DNA of 64,000 bases from Clarkia xantiana subsp. parviflora (Eukaryota > Streptophyta > Magnoliopsida > Myrtales > Onagraceae), in NCBI GenBank assembly GCA_036873135.1, contig JAPTYO010000023.1, positions 2,739,834 through 2,803,833 on the forward strand, in the 5' to 3' direction. A model generated the notes under the pieces. The model was not told the origin of the DNA. It saw only the letters and a program-made list of their open reading frames with translations, and searched no databases. Below, piece by piece: positions 46,675 to 57,859 of the stretch; positions within the stretch are counted from its first letter, which is position 1, and every line of letters starts with the position of its first letter. The position numbers and the translations under genes were made by a program.

Positions 46675-46920
46675 TAAAAGATTATTTTCGGATTTTCGGT
46701 TTAAACCAAAAATCCAGACCGAAAAACCGTATTAATTTTGGATGGTTTATTTTTAGCTAAATGGTTTTTTTTGTTGGATTTTTTTTAACAAAAAATCCAA
46801 ATCGAATATACTAGTCTCCAATCGTATGATGTGAAAATCCGGACCGGCCGGTCCGATTTAACCTTTAATCTCCAGTCAATTGACTCGCTTTTGTGCGTAA
46901 CTTTATTTTTTAAGTTATAT
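46675..46920. other. repeat-derived DNA rich in AACCGAAA / TTTCGGTTT motifs
   Basis: Motifs such as TTTTCGGTTTAAACC and GACCGAAAAACCG resemble the subterminal regions of plant hAT MITEs. A similar stretch lies at 43150-43320. No ends could be set. Confidence 0.35.
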
Positions 46921-47802
46921 TTGGTGCCATATGTTTGGGAGGTTGTATGTTTTTTTGTGTTTCCGTTAGTCAACAATTAGTTTGACAGTTAAATAATTTT
47001 ATTTTGTTCAATTTAGTCCTCAAATTTATATTCCTAAAAATTAATATTTAAATTTAGTCCATATAGCTTACACCAGTCACCGCTCAAGGCCGCCGACCAC
47101 CACCCACCAGCACATAGGCCGCCGACCACCAAGAATTGGAGCAGGCGGCCACGAAACGGACCGTCCACCACCAATTGGGGCCGACCACCACCCCAATTGG
47201 TGGTGGCCACTCCAATCAGGGCCGGCCACCACCAGTTGGTGTAGGGTACAGCCCTAATCGGGGCCGACCGCCACCAATTGGGGTCGTTGGCCCCGATTTG
47301 GGCCATAGAGGGCTCAGTCTGAGTCCTTTGTGGCCCAAATAGGGGCGGGCGACCCCAATTGGTGGTGGCCGGCCCCGATAATTAGGACTGTAGCCACCAC
47401 CAGTTAGTGGTGGCCGACCCCGATTAGGGCTGTAGCCACCACCAACTGGTGGTGGCCGGCCCCGATTAAGGCTGTAGCCACCACCAATTGGTGGTGTCCG
47501 GTCCGTTTCGTGGCCGCCAGCTCCGATTCGTGGTGGTCGGCGGCGTAGGTGGTGGTGGGTGGTGGCGGGCGGGCTTGGGCGTTAACTGGTGTAAACTATA
47601 GGGACTAAATTGTAAATATTAATTTTTAGGAATATAAATTTGAGGACTAAATTGAACAAAATTAAAGTATTTAACGGTCAAATTAATTGTTGACTAACAG
47701 AATTACAAAAAACATACAACCTTCCAAACATATGACACTAAAAGTCTACAAATAAAAATTATGGCATCAAAAGCCAACAACGGAAAGACCCTTTAACCCC
47801 CC
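46920..47802. mobile_element. Mutator-like element with a GC-rich palindromic core
   Basis: The right end (ACATACAACCTTCCAAACATATG to TTTAACCC) is the inverse of the left (CATATGTTTGGGAGGTTGTATG, from about 46928). The left terminus is lost, so no target duplication is visible. The core (47090-47575) is built from CCACCACCAATTGG / CCAATTGGTGGTGG units and GGCCGACC/GGTCGGCC motifs. Open frames inside it (47034-47306, 47136-47342) come from this low-complexity DNA and are not genes. Confidence 0.75.
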
Positions 47803-47822
47803 CCCCCCCCCCCCCCCCCCCC
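47797..47822. repeat. poly(C) tract, 26 bases
   Basis: An uninterrupted run of 26 C residues at the right end of the Mutator-like element, continuing its terminal CCC. Confidence 0.9.
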
Positions 47823-48225
47823 GCGAACTGTATGAACACCTACACTAAAATAAGCATTTTTTCACGTTCCCCTGAACCAGTGGCGGAGTATTCCGAGTTT
47901 TTACCCCTTGGGATGTTGCCGACCTTGGTATTTTCGAGTTTCGGGCAGACCCTTTGGGTTGCGCGCCTTGGGCTTCGGAATGTCTGGTGTCAAAGTTTCA
48001 GATATAACTGAGTATGACTCGATTGCGATACTAAGTCTAATTTGCGATAGTTTAAGCGTATTTCCAACCGACACCAACGACCACTCAGACGCGCGTGATT
48101 CATCAGGCACATTTCACGTTCACCCCACTCGAACACATCTAATCATATAAACCGAAAGAAGAAGAGCCGCCACATGACATAAGACGACAAAAAAGAAAAA
48201 CATAAGCTCTTCGTGTACATCTTTC

Positions 48226-48248
48226 TCGACCGTGGGAAACACGGTCGA
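48226..48248 (+). promoter_or_regulatory. perfect 9-bp inverted repeat in the leader of the 48496 gene
   Basis: TCGACCGTG, five bases, CACGGTCGA. It lies about 250 bases before the start codon and could form a hairpin or serve as a symmetric protein site. No role is known. Confidence 0.6.
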
Positions 48249-48495
48249 TTTGTCTCCGGTCACCACGTTATGCGCGTGTAAGTGGACCCCCTCACGCTCC
48301 AGAACGCGCGTGAGCGACTTATTCCCCCACCCCCACCACCAGAGTCTTTACTTGGATTCTCATGCAGAACAAAAGCGGCGACCAAAAGCTAATTTCTACA
48401 ATTCAAACCAAAACCAAACACCATTTCATTTCAAACCTCAAATAATCCAACATTCTCCGACCATTTCATTTCTTCAAGAAACAGTAACCCAAATA

Positions 48496-49053
48496 ATGTC
48501 TGCCAAGAAATCTGTTAAAGTCCACCCTTTGTCACCGAACGGCCACCTAGCGCTCCTCCCGGCGGCGATCCTCACCCTCGCCGCCACCCTTTCGCCGGAA
48601 GACAAGGAAGTGCTATCTTACCTTATTTCCTTCTCCGGCAGCTTCTCCGGCGGCCACCAGAAACCTTACTCGACGGAAGACGCGGTGGTTGATCATTCTC
48701 CGAGGTTCGACTGCAGCTGCTTCAAGTGCTACACGCGCTTCTGGTCGCGGTGGGACGCGTCGCCCAACCGGGAGTTGATTCATAAGATCATCGAGGCGTA
48801 CGAGGAAGGGGTGTTCAAGAGAAAGAACAGCAGCTACAAAGTTAAGAAAAGGAGGAAGAACAATAAAGTTTGCGATGAGGAGTCTAATGATGCTGCAAAA
48901 GTGGGCGGTGGGGAAGGGGACGGCGGCGATGGTGGTGGTGAGACGGCGGGTGGTTCCGGCGACGGTGAGGTGGCCGGGTTGGAGAAAGGATCGGTTAGGA
49001 AGATTGTGAGCTTCATTGGGGAGAGAATCTGGAGCGTCTGGAACAAGGTCTAG
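48496..49053 (+). CDS. plant-specific protein of unknown function, single exon
   Basis: 185 residues from the ATG at 48496 (MSAKKSVKVHPLSPNGHLAL). The frame is open for 88 codons further upstream, but I chose this start because family-like sequence begins here and the upstream part looks like a 5' UTR. Visible parts: a hydrophobic stretch LALLPAAILTLAATLSPEDKEVLSYLI; a conserved core CSCFKCYTRFWSRWDASPNRELIHKIIEAYEEG with a C-x-C-x2-C cluster; a basic, low-complexity linker (KVKKRRKNN, then Gly-Asp-rich); and a C-terminal amphipathic helix KIVSFIGERIWSVWNK. This resembles a small plant family without assigned function. I make no functional call. Confidence 0.88.
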   Translation: MSAKKSVKVHPLSPNGHLALLPAAILTLAATLSPEDKEVLSYLISFSGSFSGGHQKPYSTEDAVVDHSPRFDCSCFKCYTRFWSRWDASPNRELIHKIIEAYEEGVFKRKNSSYKVKKRRKNNKVCDEESNDAAKVGGGEGDGGDGGGETAGGSGDGEVAGLEKGSVRKIVSFIGERIWSVWNKV

Positions 49054-50424
49054 ATGATCAACCATATTTTAATTTATTTATTTATCCTTGTTCAAATTTT
49101 AGTTTTTTTATGAGTTAATTAATTAGGTAAATATTTTCCTTCGTTTTCGTACTCCTTTTCTGTGTATAATGTGCAATATGGGATGTTTTTTTAAGGAGTT
49201 TAATTGAAGAAAGTATCTATTTATATCTAATATAATCTATAATAATTTCACAAATAATAATAATAAAATATGTAGGTTACATGGCAAAATTGAGTAATTA
49301 TATTGATCCATATCAACTTTCAATAATCCTAGATGAAGTGTCATTTACACGTAGATAAATGTAAGTAGTTAAAATTCTACAAGCATTCTCATCGCACTGG
49401 AGGCCGTTTTATTTTGTTGTCCGTTTTTTTTTTTACAAATAATAAAAAATAAAAATGATATCTATAAATACTACATAGATTATTATATTTAATTATTTTT
49501 TATATTAAGTTTGATTTTGAATAGAGTTAATATATGCATTTTTCTAACATTGGATATAATAGTAACATATTAACTTCAAATTTAGTTCTTTTAATCATAT
49601 TTCATTTCACACCACCAATATTTGTACAACATTTTTTCTCTTACACACTATTTCATGCATATAATTTTATATAATATTCATAAGACCATTAAATTATATT
49701 TTATGGGAAATAATTATGCGTGGGAATTTTTATTATAAAATATAATATAAAATTAGATTTTTTAAGTTATCCAAAAATACAAAATTATTGATAATATTAT
49801 ATTATAGAATATGCTGCAAAAATACAAAATTATTGATAATATTATATTATAGAATATGCTGCAAAAATACAAAATATATCGATAATATATTATTGTATAC
49901 ATATGATAAATATACTTTTAGTTAAGAAAATATGTAAATTAATAGTTATATAAGTATCAATTACTTTTAAAATTGACATTGTCCACTAAAAAATAAATTA
50001 TATTAGAAATGGTGTTTTTATTATAAAAAAAATAACTGCTAACTAAATTTAACGAATGATAATAACAATTAATGTTTGTATAATAATAAATTAGGTTGAA
50101 GAGTATTAACTAAGATTATACTATAACCATATAGAAATTTAAAAATGCATATATTTTTTTAAAGATACATATTGATTAATATTATTCATTATATAATAAA
50201 TACATGCTTAACATGGCATTTACATAGTTTTTATTTTCTTATTTTATAATTATTAATAAATAACATTTTAAATTTTATAATGAGTTAAATTTTCATATCA
50301 CGAAATTTATTAAAAAAAAATACACTATTCTCAAAGTGCGGGTATATAAGCTCCATGAACCCTATTTAAATATATTCATCATTTTTTTTTATCATTTGCA
50401 TTGATTTGCAATATATATAGTACC
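49054..50424. other. AT-rich intergenic DNA
   Basis: 3' flank of the preceding gene followed by very AT-rich sequence. Apart from a 45-bp tandem repeat (49772-49890) nothing is recognised. Confidence 0.55.
49772..49890. repeat. 45-bp tandem repeat, about 2.6 copies
   Basis: Units start CAAAAATACAAAATTATTGA at 49772, 49817 and 49862 (the third is partial and diverged). Confidence 0.85.
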
Positions 50425-50710
50425 CAGGGCTGGCCTAAGGGTAAAGCCACTAAAGCAAGGGCTTTAGGCCCCGAGTTTTAAGAGGCCTCATATGCGGTAG
50501 TAATCTTTTATATTTTTTTTATTTTGGATTGAATGTAATTAAGTTTATAATCACAAAAAATAGCACAATTGAAAGCTCAAAAAAATAATTTTTTAATAAA
50601 AAAATTTATGTTTAATTATCAGTTTAATATTTGGACAAAAAAAAAAATTTATATAAGGGCCCTAAATTAAAATGTGGCTTTAGGCCTCAACTTCTCTTAG
50701 GCCGGCCCTG
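50425..50710. mobile_element. hAT MITE
   Basis: Termini CAGGGCTGGCCTAAG and CTTAGGCCGGCCCTG are inverted repeats with one mismatch. The perfect 8-bp duplication ATAGTACC lies at 50417-50424 and 50711-50718. The element at 63584 is the same family in the opposite orientation. Confidence 0.94.
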
Positions 50711-50718
50711 ATAGTACC

Positions 50719-51520
50719 TGAGATTATATATTTATATAATTCATCACGTGCAAAGCACGGGTCACCTATTTAGTATATATATATTTGGTAATGAAGAAAT
50801 TCGCATATTGATATTCCGATGAATGATCATAACAATTCTTTACCAAACAAAGACCATAAGAATAAATTTAAAAAAAAGTTAGCTATCTTATTAGAAATAT
50901 GAAAATTTAGGTTATAGTATTATTGATTCTTAAATTCATTTTTAAAATTAATATATTAATGAACATATTTATTATAATAAATTTAAAAATAATACATTTT
51001 TTTTTGCAAAAAATTAAATTATAAAATATTAATTATTTAGCGTAACATCCTTATTAATTCTAGTCCGTTTTAAAATTTAAATTTATTAATTTCACGACAT
51101 GCTATTATTTAATTAATTTAATCAAATAATTTTAAGCATAATAAAAAAAAATCATTATTAGATTAGATAGATATAAGCTTGCATCATTGTGTGCTAGACA
51201 CGTCGAAGGATGGGGTGAGCTCACCACATTCCCTTTAGCAACTACTATAATATTATTAGCTAAAAATATTGATGATCATATGACTAATCAATAAATAAAT
51301 ATCATCTTTATCCGATTGTTACGTGGTTGGGTCAATAAGAAGAAATCAAACCAACCCGTCAAAGTTTTTTGTGTTGTTTTTTTTTTTTTTAAGAAACCAT
51401 AATCCATAATAGGTGAATGTTTGACTTCGTCATATAGCTCATAGAATTTGACCAAGACGGGAGTCATAATTAAAGCCCCGGTCATACCTTATCCACTCTT
51501 AGTAATGGGAATTGTGTTTC
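50719..51520. other. AT-rich intergenic DNA
   Basis: No gene. A weak hairpin CGTGCAAAGCACG at about 50740 recalls a Helitron end but lacks CTRR. 51180-51240 is slightly GC-richer without a readable frame. Confidence 0.5.
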
Positions 51521-51539
51521 TATAGGCAAACTGAGTTAG

Positions 51540-51663
51540 AATCCACATTGACTGGATCAACCGGTAAAGTGAGTTGCGTTTTTGTGGGTGACTCGATGTT
51601 GAAACCCACCGGAGACGCCGCATTGGGAGGGCTTTAACATTAACGCTCCCAGTCCGAAATTGC

Positions 51664-51708
<45 letters not shown>

Positions 51709-51970
51709 TAGAATCCGATTGAAACTACGTTTTTAGAAAATAGTTTTAATATTTATATTTTTTATTTAAAAAATGCAAAAACAATTTTCAGTATCTATAT
51801 TCTGCTTTAACCTTAACGTTCCCGGTCCGAAATTGCGAATATATATAAAAAAAAAAAAAAAAAAAAGAGTTAGAATCTGATTGAAACTACACTTTTTAGA
51901 AAATGGTTTTAATATTTATATTTTTTATTTAAAATATGCAAAAACAATTTTCAGTATCTATATTCTATTC
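51540..51970. repeat. SINE-like sequence and a tandem duplication carrying different microsatellites
   Basis: 51555-51660 has a box-B-like GATGTTGAAACCC and a GC-richer body (GGAGACGCCGCATTGGGAGG), suggesting a SINE. Its tail (GTCCGAAATTGCGAATATATA) and the following 100 bases are duplicated: 51630-51797 and 51802-51967. In the first copy the tail runs into (TA)18 or so (51665-51700); in the second into a run of about 22 A (51848-51869). Confidence 0.6.
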
Positions 51971-52029
51971 GCTTCTATTTTTCTAAAATTGCTGGAAATA
52001 AGAAAAGATAAAAATAACGATTTTATAAA

Positions 52030-52750
52030 GGGTTGAAGGTAATTTTGGTGCCTCATGTTTGACCAGTGTAGGCTTTTGGTGTCATAACTCATATGTTTAC
52101 TTTTGTAGGCTTTTGTCATACATTTGAGAGGTTGTATGTTTTTCGTGCTTCCGTTAGTCAACAGTTAGTTGGACCATTAAATACTTTTATTTTGTTCAAT
52201 TTAGTCCTCAAATTTATATTTTTAAAATTTAATATCCTCAAATCATCCCTAATCGGGGTTGTAGCCACCACCAATTGGTGGTGGTCGACCCCGATTAAGG
52301 TGGCCACCACCAATTGGTGGTGGCTACAGCCCTAATCGGGCTGGCCACCACCACTTGGGACCGGAAACCACCCCAATTGGTGGTGGTCGACCCCAATTGG
52401 TGGTGGCCGGCCCCGATTAGGTTGTAGCAACCACCAACTGGTGGTGGCCGGCCCTGATTGGGTCGGCCACCACCAATTGGGGTGATTTCCGACTCTAATG
52501 GTGGTGGCCGGCACTTTTCGTGGTGATTGGCGGTTTTGGAGGTGGTGGGCGGTAGCCGGCGGTCTTAAACGGTGACTTTGAGCAAATAATAGGGACTAAA
52601 TTGTAAATATTAAATTTTAGAAATTTAAATTTGAGGACTAAATTGAACAAAATAAAAGTATTTAACGGTCAAACTAACTGTTGACTAACGGAAGCACAGA
52701 AAACATACAACCTCTCAAACATATGACACCAAAAGCCTACAGAATTAACG
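52030..52750. mobile_element. Mutator-like element with a GC-rich palindromic core
   Basis: Left GGGTTGAAGGT and inverted arms (AGGCTTTTGGTGTCATAACT against GACACCAAAAGCCTAC) with a core at 52240-52560 made of CCACCACCAATTGG-type units. Same family as 46920-47802. No target duplication seen. Confidence 0.75.
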
Positions 52751-52879
52751 ACATGCCAATACTTTTTGGAAATTATGTTGTAGCTCAAGAAACCCGTTTT
52801 ATGCAGAAATCAAGCTTATGCAACTGGTTATTGTAGCTAAAGAAACCCGATTTATGCAGAAATATGCAAATGCAAGTTT

Positions 52880-53200
52880 GAACAAATCACCTGAGAGTGT
52901 CCAACATAATGCAGATTTTTCCCGGTTTGCCCTGTGACATAAGAAAATATAGCCGGAAGCTCGTACGAAACTAGCTCGTCTTACGTCTAGTCCCAATCGC
53001 CTATAGTCATATAATAACAAAAAATTCGATACAAGAGCATTAACTGCGTCGTCGGGACTAAGGGAGACGTGCCCTTGACTGTACTAGGTGCCTGAGTATT
53101 AGCGATCCATACATCGAACCCGTTATCTGCTAGAAGGAATGCTAGAGATTTTTCCGGTACCCGTGTCATACCAATTGGAGCTGCAGGTCCCGATTGGGGC
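52880..53200 (-). pseudogene. triacylglycerol lipase (AB-hydrolase-associated) fragment
   Basis: The minus strand reads PEKSLAFLLADNGFDVWIAN (about 53150-53090), then, after a damaged stretch, in another frame DELVSYELPAIFSYVTGQTG and KNLHYVGHSQ (about 52985-52895), ending at a GT donor. These are consecutive parts of the plant lipase 1/2-like family, with the nucleophile-elbow serine in GHSQ. The segment between is scrambled and contains stops. Upstream and downstream exons are absent; the Mutator-like element 52030-52750 adjoins. In intact members it is a secreted acyl hydrolase. Confidence 0.82.
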
Positions 53201-53202
53201 AC

Positions 53203-53804
53203 AGAGGCTCAGATTAAATACTTTTTGGACTAATATGATCTATCCGAAAATAAGCTAAATTATCACATAATTATTAAATCTTATTACTGATTTGAATTCT
53301 TTATATAAGTGGCATTTAACCAATAACCATTTTTATTGTTGTTTTGGATAACTTTAACATATCATCTCGTCATTTGTATTTTGTACATGGAAAAAAGTAA
53401 TGTACGTCCTAATGGATAAACCCGAAATCCTAAACCCCTAAACCCGAAATTCATTGAAGACGAGTTTAAAGCATACTTCACAAATAATTAAGCCCAATAT
53501 TTTCATTTTTTTTATTTATGACAGGGAAGCCCACTTGGGTCCAAACTATGCAATTTGATAAGGAAAATGATAGAACGTCTGATTATTCATTCTGTCATGT
53601 TTCGATTTGTTTCTTTTAATTAAATAGACACAAAGTTGTTCATTATTACATCTCATGCCATTCTGTCTTCATTCGGAATTTCACGGAATGTAAAATCGGA
53701 ACGCCTATCAATACTGATTTGATAAATATAAAGTCACATAGTATTACTACGCTTATGATATTTTTCCATCCTCATCATATATCGGTAAAAAAACATTAAA
53801 GTTA
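53203..53804. other. intergenic DNA
   Basis: No frame or element supported. Contains short CTAAACCCC-like repeats near 53430 that are too few to be telomeric. Confidence 0.5.
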
Positions 53805-55145
53805 GGGTTAATAACCAAATTGCTACCTGAACTTTGGCCCTCTTACAAATCGCTACCTCAACTTTCAATTTTGAAAATTAGCTACCTCAATTTTGAAATT
53901 CAGATCAAATCGCTACCTCAGTCAATTTTTTGTCAATTTAGACAGAATTGAACAACATGTGTTTTTTTCAAATATTTTTCTCCCAAAAATGTCATTGTCT
54001 CTCTTCCTTGCCTCCTTGCGTGAACATACTTCACCATATTCTCTCCGTTATCATCATTACTTTATTATTTTATTATATGTTGTATGTATATCTTCAATTC
54101 CAAAAGTTCAGACAAACTTCTACATTACTAATTAACAATTCCTCCATCAAAACAAGCTGCATAATCTAAAAGTTGTTTTGCTGTTGTTTTGCTGTTGTTT
54201 TGATGCAGTAATGGTGTTGTTTCGTTGTTTTTTTTTTCCGCTTTTGCTTATGCAATTTTTAGTTCGGTTTTAATTATATTACGTTTAGGTTATGTGTTAT
54301 TTTGTCGTGTTATCTTGCTGCAGTAAATATGTTGTATCATTACTATTTTTTTTTTTAACTTTTTGCTACTGCAATTTTCACTATTACGACGTTTACTTTT
54401 TGTTATTTTGTTGTTGAATCATAGCGAATATTTTTTTGTTATTCTGTTGTTCAATTGCTTCCAACGAAAGGGGTCTGGGTATTTGTGGATCAAAGTCATA
54501 AAAAAGTAATACGTCCTTAAAATATAATACAAATTAAGTTAAATTCACTCCACCTACTAGCATTTTCAGCATTTGTACAAAAAGATAAAAGATAAGATAA
54601 TAATAAGAGATAAAAGAGTAGTTGAAACACTTGAAAGAGACAACTTTAAATATGTATCTATGTCTGGTATATTTGGAATTAACATCAAAACAATTTGAAT
54701 TCCGTTATATTTTCTTTAGGATATATATGACATTTGCAAATTCCATACATAATTTTCAGGTGAACAGAGCAAGTAGAGCAGCGAAGTTAACCTTTTTTTT
54801 ATGGTGGAATTATTAATTAGTAATATAGAAGTTTGTCTGAAGTCTTGAAATTGAAGATATATATACGACATAGAAGAAAATAATAAAGCAAAGATGATAA
54901 TGGAGAGAAGATGGTGAAGTATATGTTCACGCAATGAGGCAAGAAATAAAGACGAGCATTTTTGGAAGAAAAATATTTGAAAAAAACACATGTGGTTCAA
55001 TTCTGTCTAAATTGACAAAAAATCGACTGAGGTAGCGATTTGATCTGAATTTCAAAGTTGAGGTAGCTAATTTTCAAAATCAAAAGTTGAGGTAGCGATT
55101 TGTAAAATGGCCAAAGTTCAGGTTGCAATTTGGTTACTACATTTA
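53805..55145. mobile_element. Mutator-like element with arms of about 340 bp
   Basis: 53805-54150 and about 54805-55135 are inverted copies, starting GGGTTAATAACCAAATTGCT. Each arm carries several GCTACCTCAACTT (or complement) direct repeats. The right terminus is eroded, so the target duplication cannot be confirmed. No transposase frame. Confidence 0.8.
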
Positions 55146-55739
55146 TAGTAGCTAATGTTCAAACTTTAAAAGAAAAAAAATAAGTGACTAAAAAGACAAA
55201 TATAATCTTGTACCAATTAAGTATTTCTATATATATTGTGTTTTTGAGGTGTTCCGAAGATAATTAATGTGATAACCAATTTACCACCCTTGTTCGAGTT
55301 GTGGTCCCAGGTACATACACCAAGACAAATACAAGGAAGGAGAAAGAGAGCACTCAAGACAAATTCATATAAAACAAAGGCACTCAAGTATGTATGTAAA
55401 GAGAGCACTCTCCAAAGTCTACCTCTAGCTTTAATAAGAGGTTCTATTTTGAGTGGGAGACATAATGATTACTCCTTGAAACCTTCTTCTCTATCTTCTT
55501 TGCATGTCATCCAAGTTTGAGAAGTCTTCATGAGTTTTTGTCAAGATTCCCTCCTGATAGAAAATGTCCTTTTAGACTAACTTTCTTTTTATGCATGACA
55601 TCCACGTATTTATTCATGCATCCATCCATCTAAAATAATTTCTACTATTCATAAATAATAAAGTTTACTAATTAATTTTAAGTTTACAATAATAAGTGCA
55701 TAATTACTTACATTTAAACGGATTATTATACGTAGACAT
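55146..55739. other. intergenic DNA before the pararetrovirus
   Basis: Non-coding; no bounded repeat. The viral sequence begins at about 55740 on its 3' side. Confidence 0.5.
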
Positions 55740-56879
55740 TTATGCAAAAGGATCTTGAGAATCCTGCATAGTGTCATCTGTTTTTTGGCTGCTATTAGCC
55801 TCTACATCATTTTCACCTTCAGATTCGTAAAGAATCTCTTTAATTCGTCTCTTCAATTCGAGCTTGGTCTCAGATGAAGATTCCAATAGTTCTTTTAGAA
55901 CTTCAGAAAGATCTTTCTTCAAAGGTTCCACGAATGAAGGGGGAGGTGGAGGTGGATCAAATGAAACTAAGCTCTTTTGAGTAAAGGCAGAGTCTTCTTT
56001 GAAAAAATCGAATTTGTCCCACCATTTAATCGAGACCCTTCTTCCTAAATAAGGAATATCGGCAGCTAATTTTTCAAATCGATTAATAGGCATTTTAGCC
56101 ATAACAATTTCCCATTTCAAAATCCATGGGACCTTGTAGAGAGCTGTAAAAATAAGCTCATGATATTTTAGAGATGAATTTACCTCTTTGAATTGTTCAT
56201 AAACTTTCCTGATTTTATCTGGGAAGATAATTGGATTTGCTCCCCATGTATAAAACCATTTTATAAACCACTGAGTAATTTTAGTGGTGTCAAAATCTCG
56301 AAATTGAAGAAAACATGTGTACTTCTTCTGACGATTTTCGTAGTAGAAAGCACCTTCCCATGCTTTGATATAATCAAAGTAATTGAACACGTGTTTTGTT
56401 TTTGGTATTTCGTGATAACGAAATAGATCACCATTCCATTGATCTGGTGTTAAAACCCTTTTGATGAAGGCTTTAGAATAAGCCCACTACTGGCTGTTAC
56501 CTCTAGTGACAGAGTCAAAGTCTACAGATTGAGTAACATGCAGAATGGTTAAATAAAAATTGGTTTCTTTTGGATAAAATAATGGATCTCCAAATTCTTT
56601 GAGATAAAAGGAGGATATTTCCTCTGGAGTTAGATGAGCATATTTTTGCTCGACTGGGGCTACCCACATAGTAGCATAGGGGATAAATGGATAGACAAAC
56701 TCATTAGCTTGCTCTGATTTATTTGCCGCTGCATAAGCATCTCCTCTAAGCTGCATTTCAGTAGGGATAGCCTTTAAGGCCTCAGCTTTTAGCTGATCTT
56801 TTGTTTTTGCGATGGCTGCCTTATAAGGCGTGGAAGGAGATGCAATTATGGCTTTATCCTTCGCTCTTTTCTTATTCAT
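55740..56879 (-). pseudogene. second ORF of the endogenous pararetrovirus (unknown function)
   Basis: Two open pieces, 56487-56879 (130 aa, starts MNKKRAKDKAII) and 55740-56390 (216 aa), lie in the same frame and are separated by one in-frame stop near 56485. The rest is open. The C-terminal half has a proline run (PPPPPPS) and an acidic/basic coiled-coil-like tail (ELLESSSETKLELKRRIKEI). Position after RNase H matches the florendovirus ORF2. I recognise no domain. Its frame is much better kept than the polyprotein. Confidence 0.7.
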
Positions 56880-56899
56880 TTTCCTGCTAAAAATTCACG

Positions 56900-57843
56900 A
56901 GTTAGAAAATCAGGTAATGAATTATCCGATTCTTTAATAAACTCAATATCAAAATCAAATACGGATAAAATTCCTTACCATCTAGCAAAAATTTGTTTAG
57001 ACGCGATGTTTTTAACATCTTTTTCTAATATATTTTTTGCAGTTTTGCAATCAACTCTAATTAGAAATTTTTGATTGAGTAAATCGCTTTCAAATTTCTG
57101 TACACAAAGAACAATTGAAAGAATTTCTTTCTTAACGGTTGCATAATTTTTTCGTGGTCCTTGCCACACTCCAGAAGTAAATCTAATTAGAGTCTCTTTA
57201 TTTCCAATCCTTTGTTTAAGGATTCCACCATAACCTAATTCTGATGCATCAGTTTCAACAATTTTAAATGCATCAGGGTGAGCTATAGCAAGACAAGGAA
57301 TTTTCTTAATTTTTGCTTTAATTTTTTAAACAGCCTTAGTGTGAATTTCAGACCATTCATGAGGATTTTTCTTCAACCTTTCAAATAAAGGCTTTTCATC
57401 TATTGCTAGATTTTTAATAAAAATCTGAAATATAATTAAGACTTCCTAAGAATCTCTATAATTGAGTCTTATCCTTTATTTCACTGGAAATTTTCCACCA
57501 AAACTAATTGACCGATCGATAGGGAATATTTTCCCTTCTTTGATGATATGACCAAGAAACCTTATTTTTGTTTGAAACAATTTAATTTTCTTAGCTGATA
57601 CCACCAGTCCTACTCTGCATTTATAAATGTATTTATATGTTTAAAATGTTGATCAATATTTTTTGAGAAAATTAATACATCGTCTATATAAACGATACAA
57701 AATGACATATATGGACTAAATATATCATTCATTATATTTTGAAATTCAGAAGGGGCATTTTTTAACCCAAACGGCATTACATTCCATTCGTAATGTCCAA
57801 ATGGAACAGTAAAAAACCGTTTTATATCTGTCTTTCTCGGCAA
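56900..57843 (-). pseudogene. pararetrovirus reverse transcriptase C-terminal part and RNase H
   Basis: 57610-57843 has PFGHYEWNVMPFGLKNAPSE and the catalytic YIDDV. 56975-57169 has RNase H-like sequence (RKNYATVKKEILSIVLCVQK). The stretch between is frame-shifted several times. A break near 57850 separates it from the protease/RT frame upstream. Confidence 0.85.
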
Positions 57844-57859
57844 TTTGAATTTGCCAGAA

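Noticed and set aside
47034..47342. Gly/Trp- and Pro-rich frames on both strands
   Set aside because: Low-complexity palindromic MULE core; similar false frames appear at 52332-52514 and 33120-33351.
50736..50775. Helitron-like 3' hairpin CGTGCAAAGCACG followed by ACCTATTTAGT
   Set aside because: No CTRR-T end and no convincing TC start upstream; at most a decayed end.
53420..53460. CTAAACCCC repeats as interstitial telomere
   Set aside because: Only two or three imperfect units.
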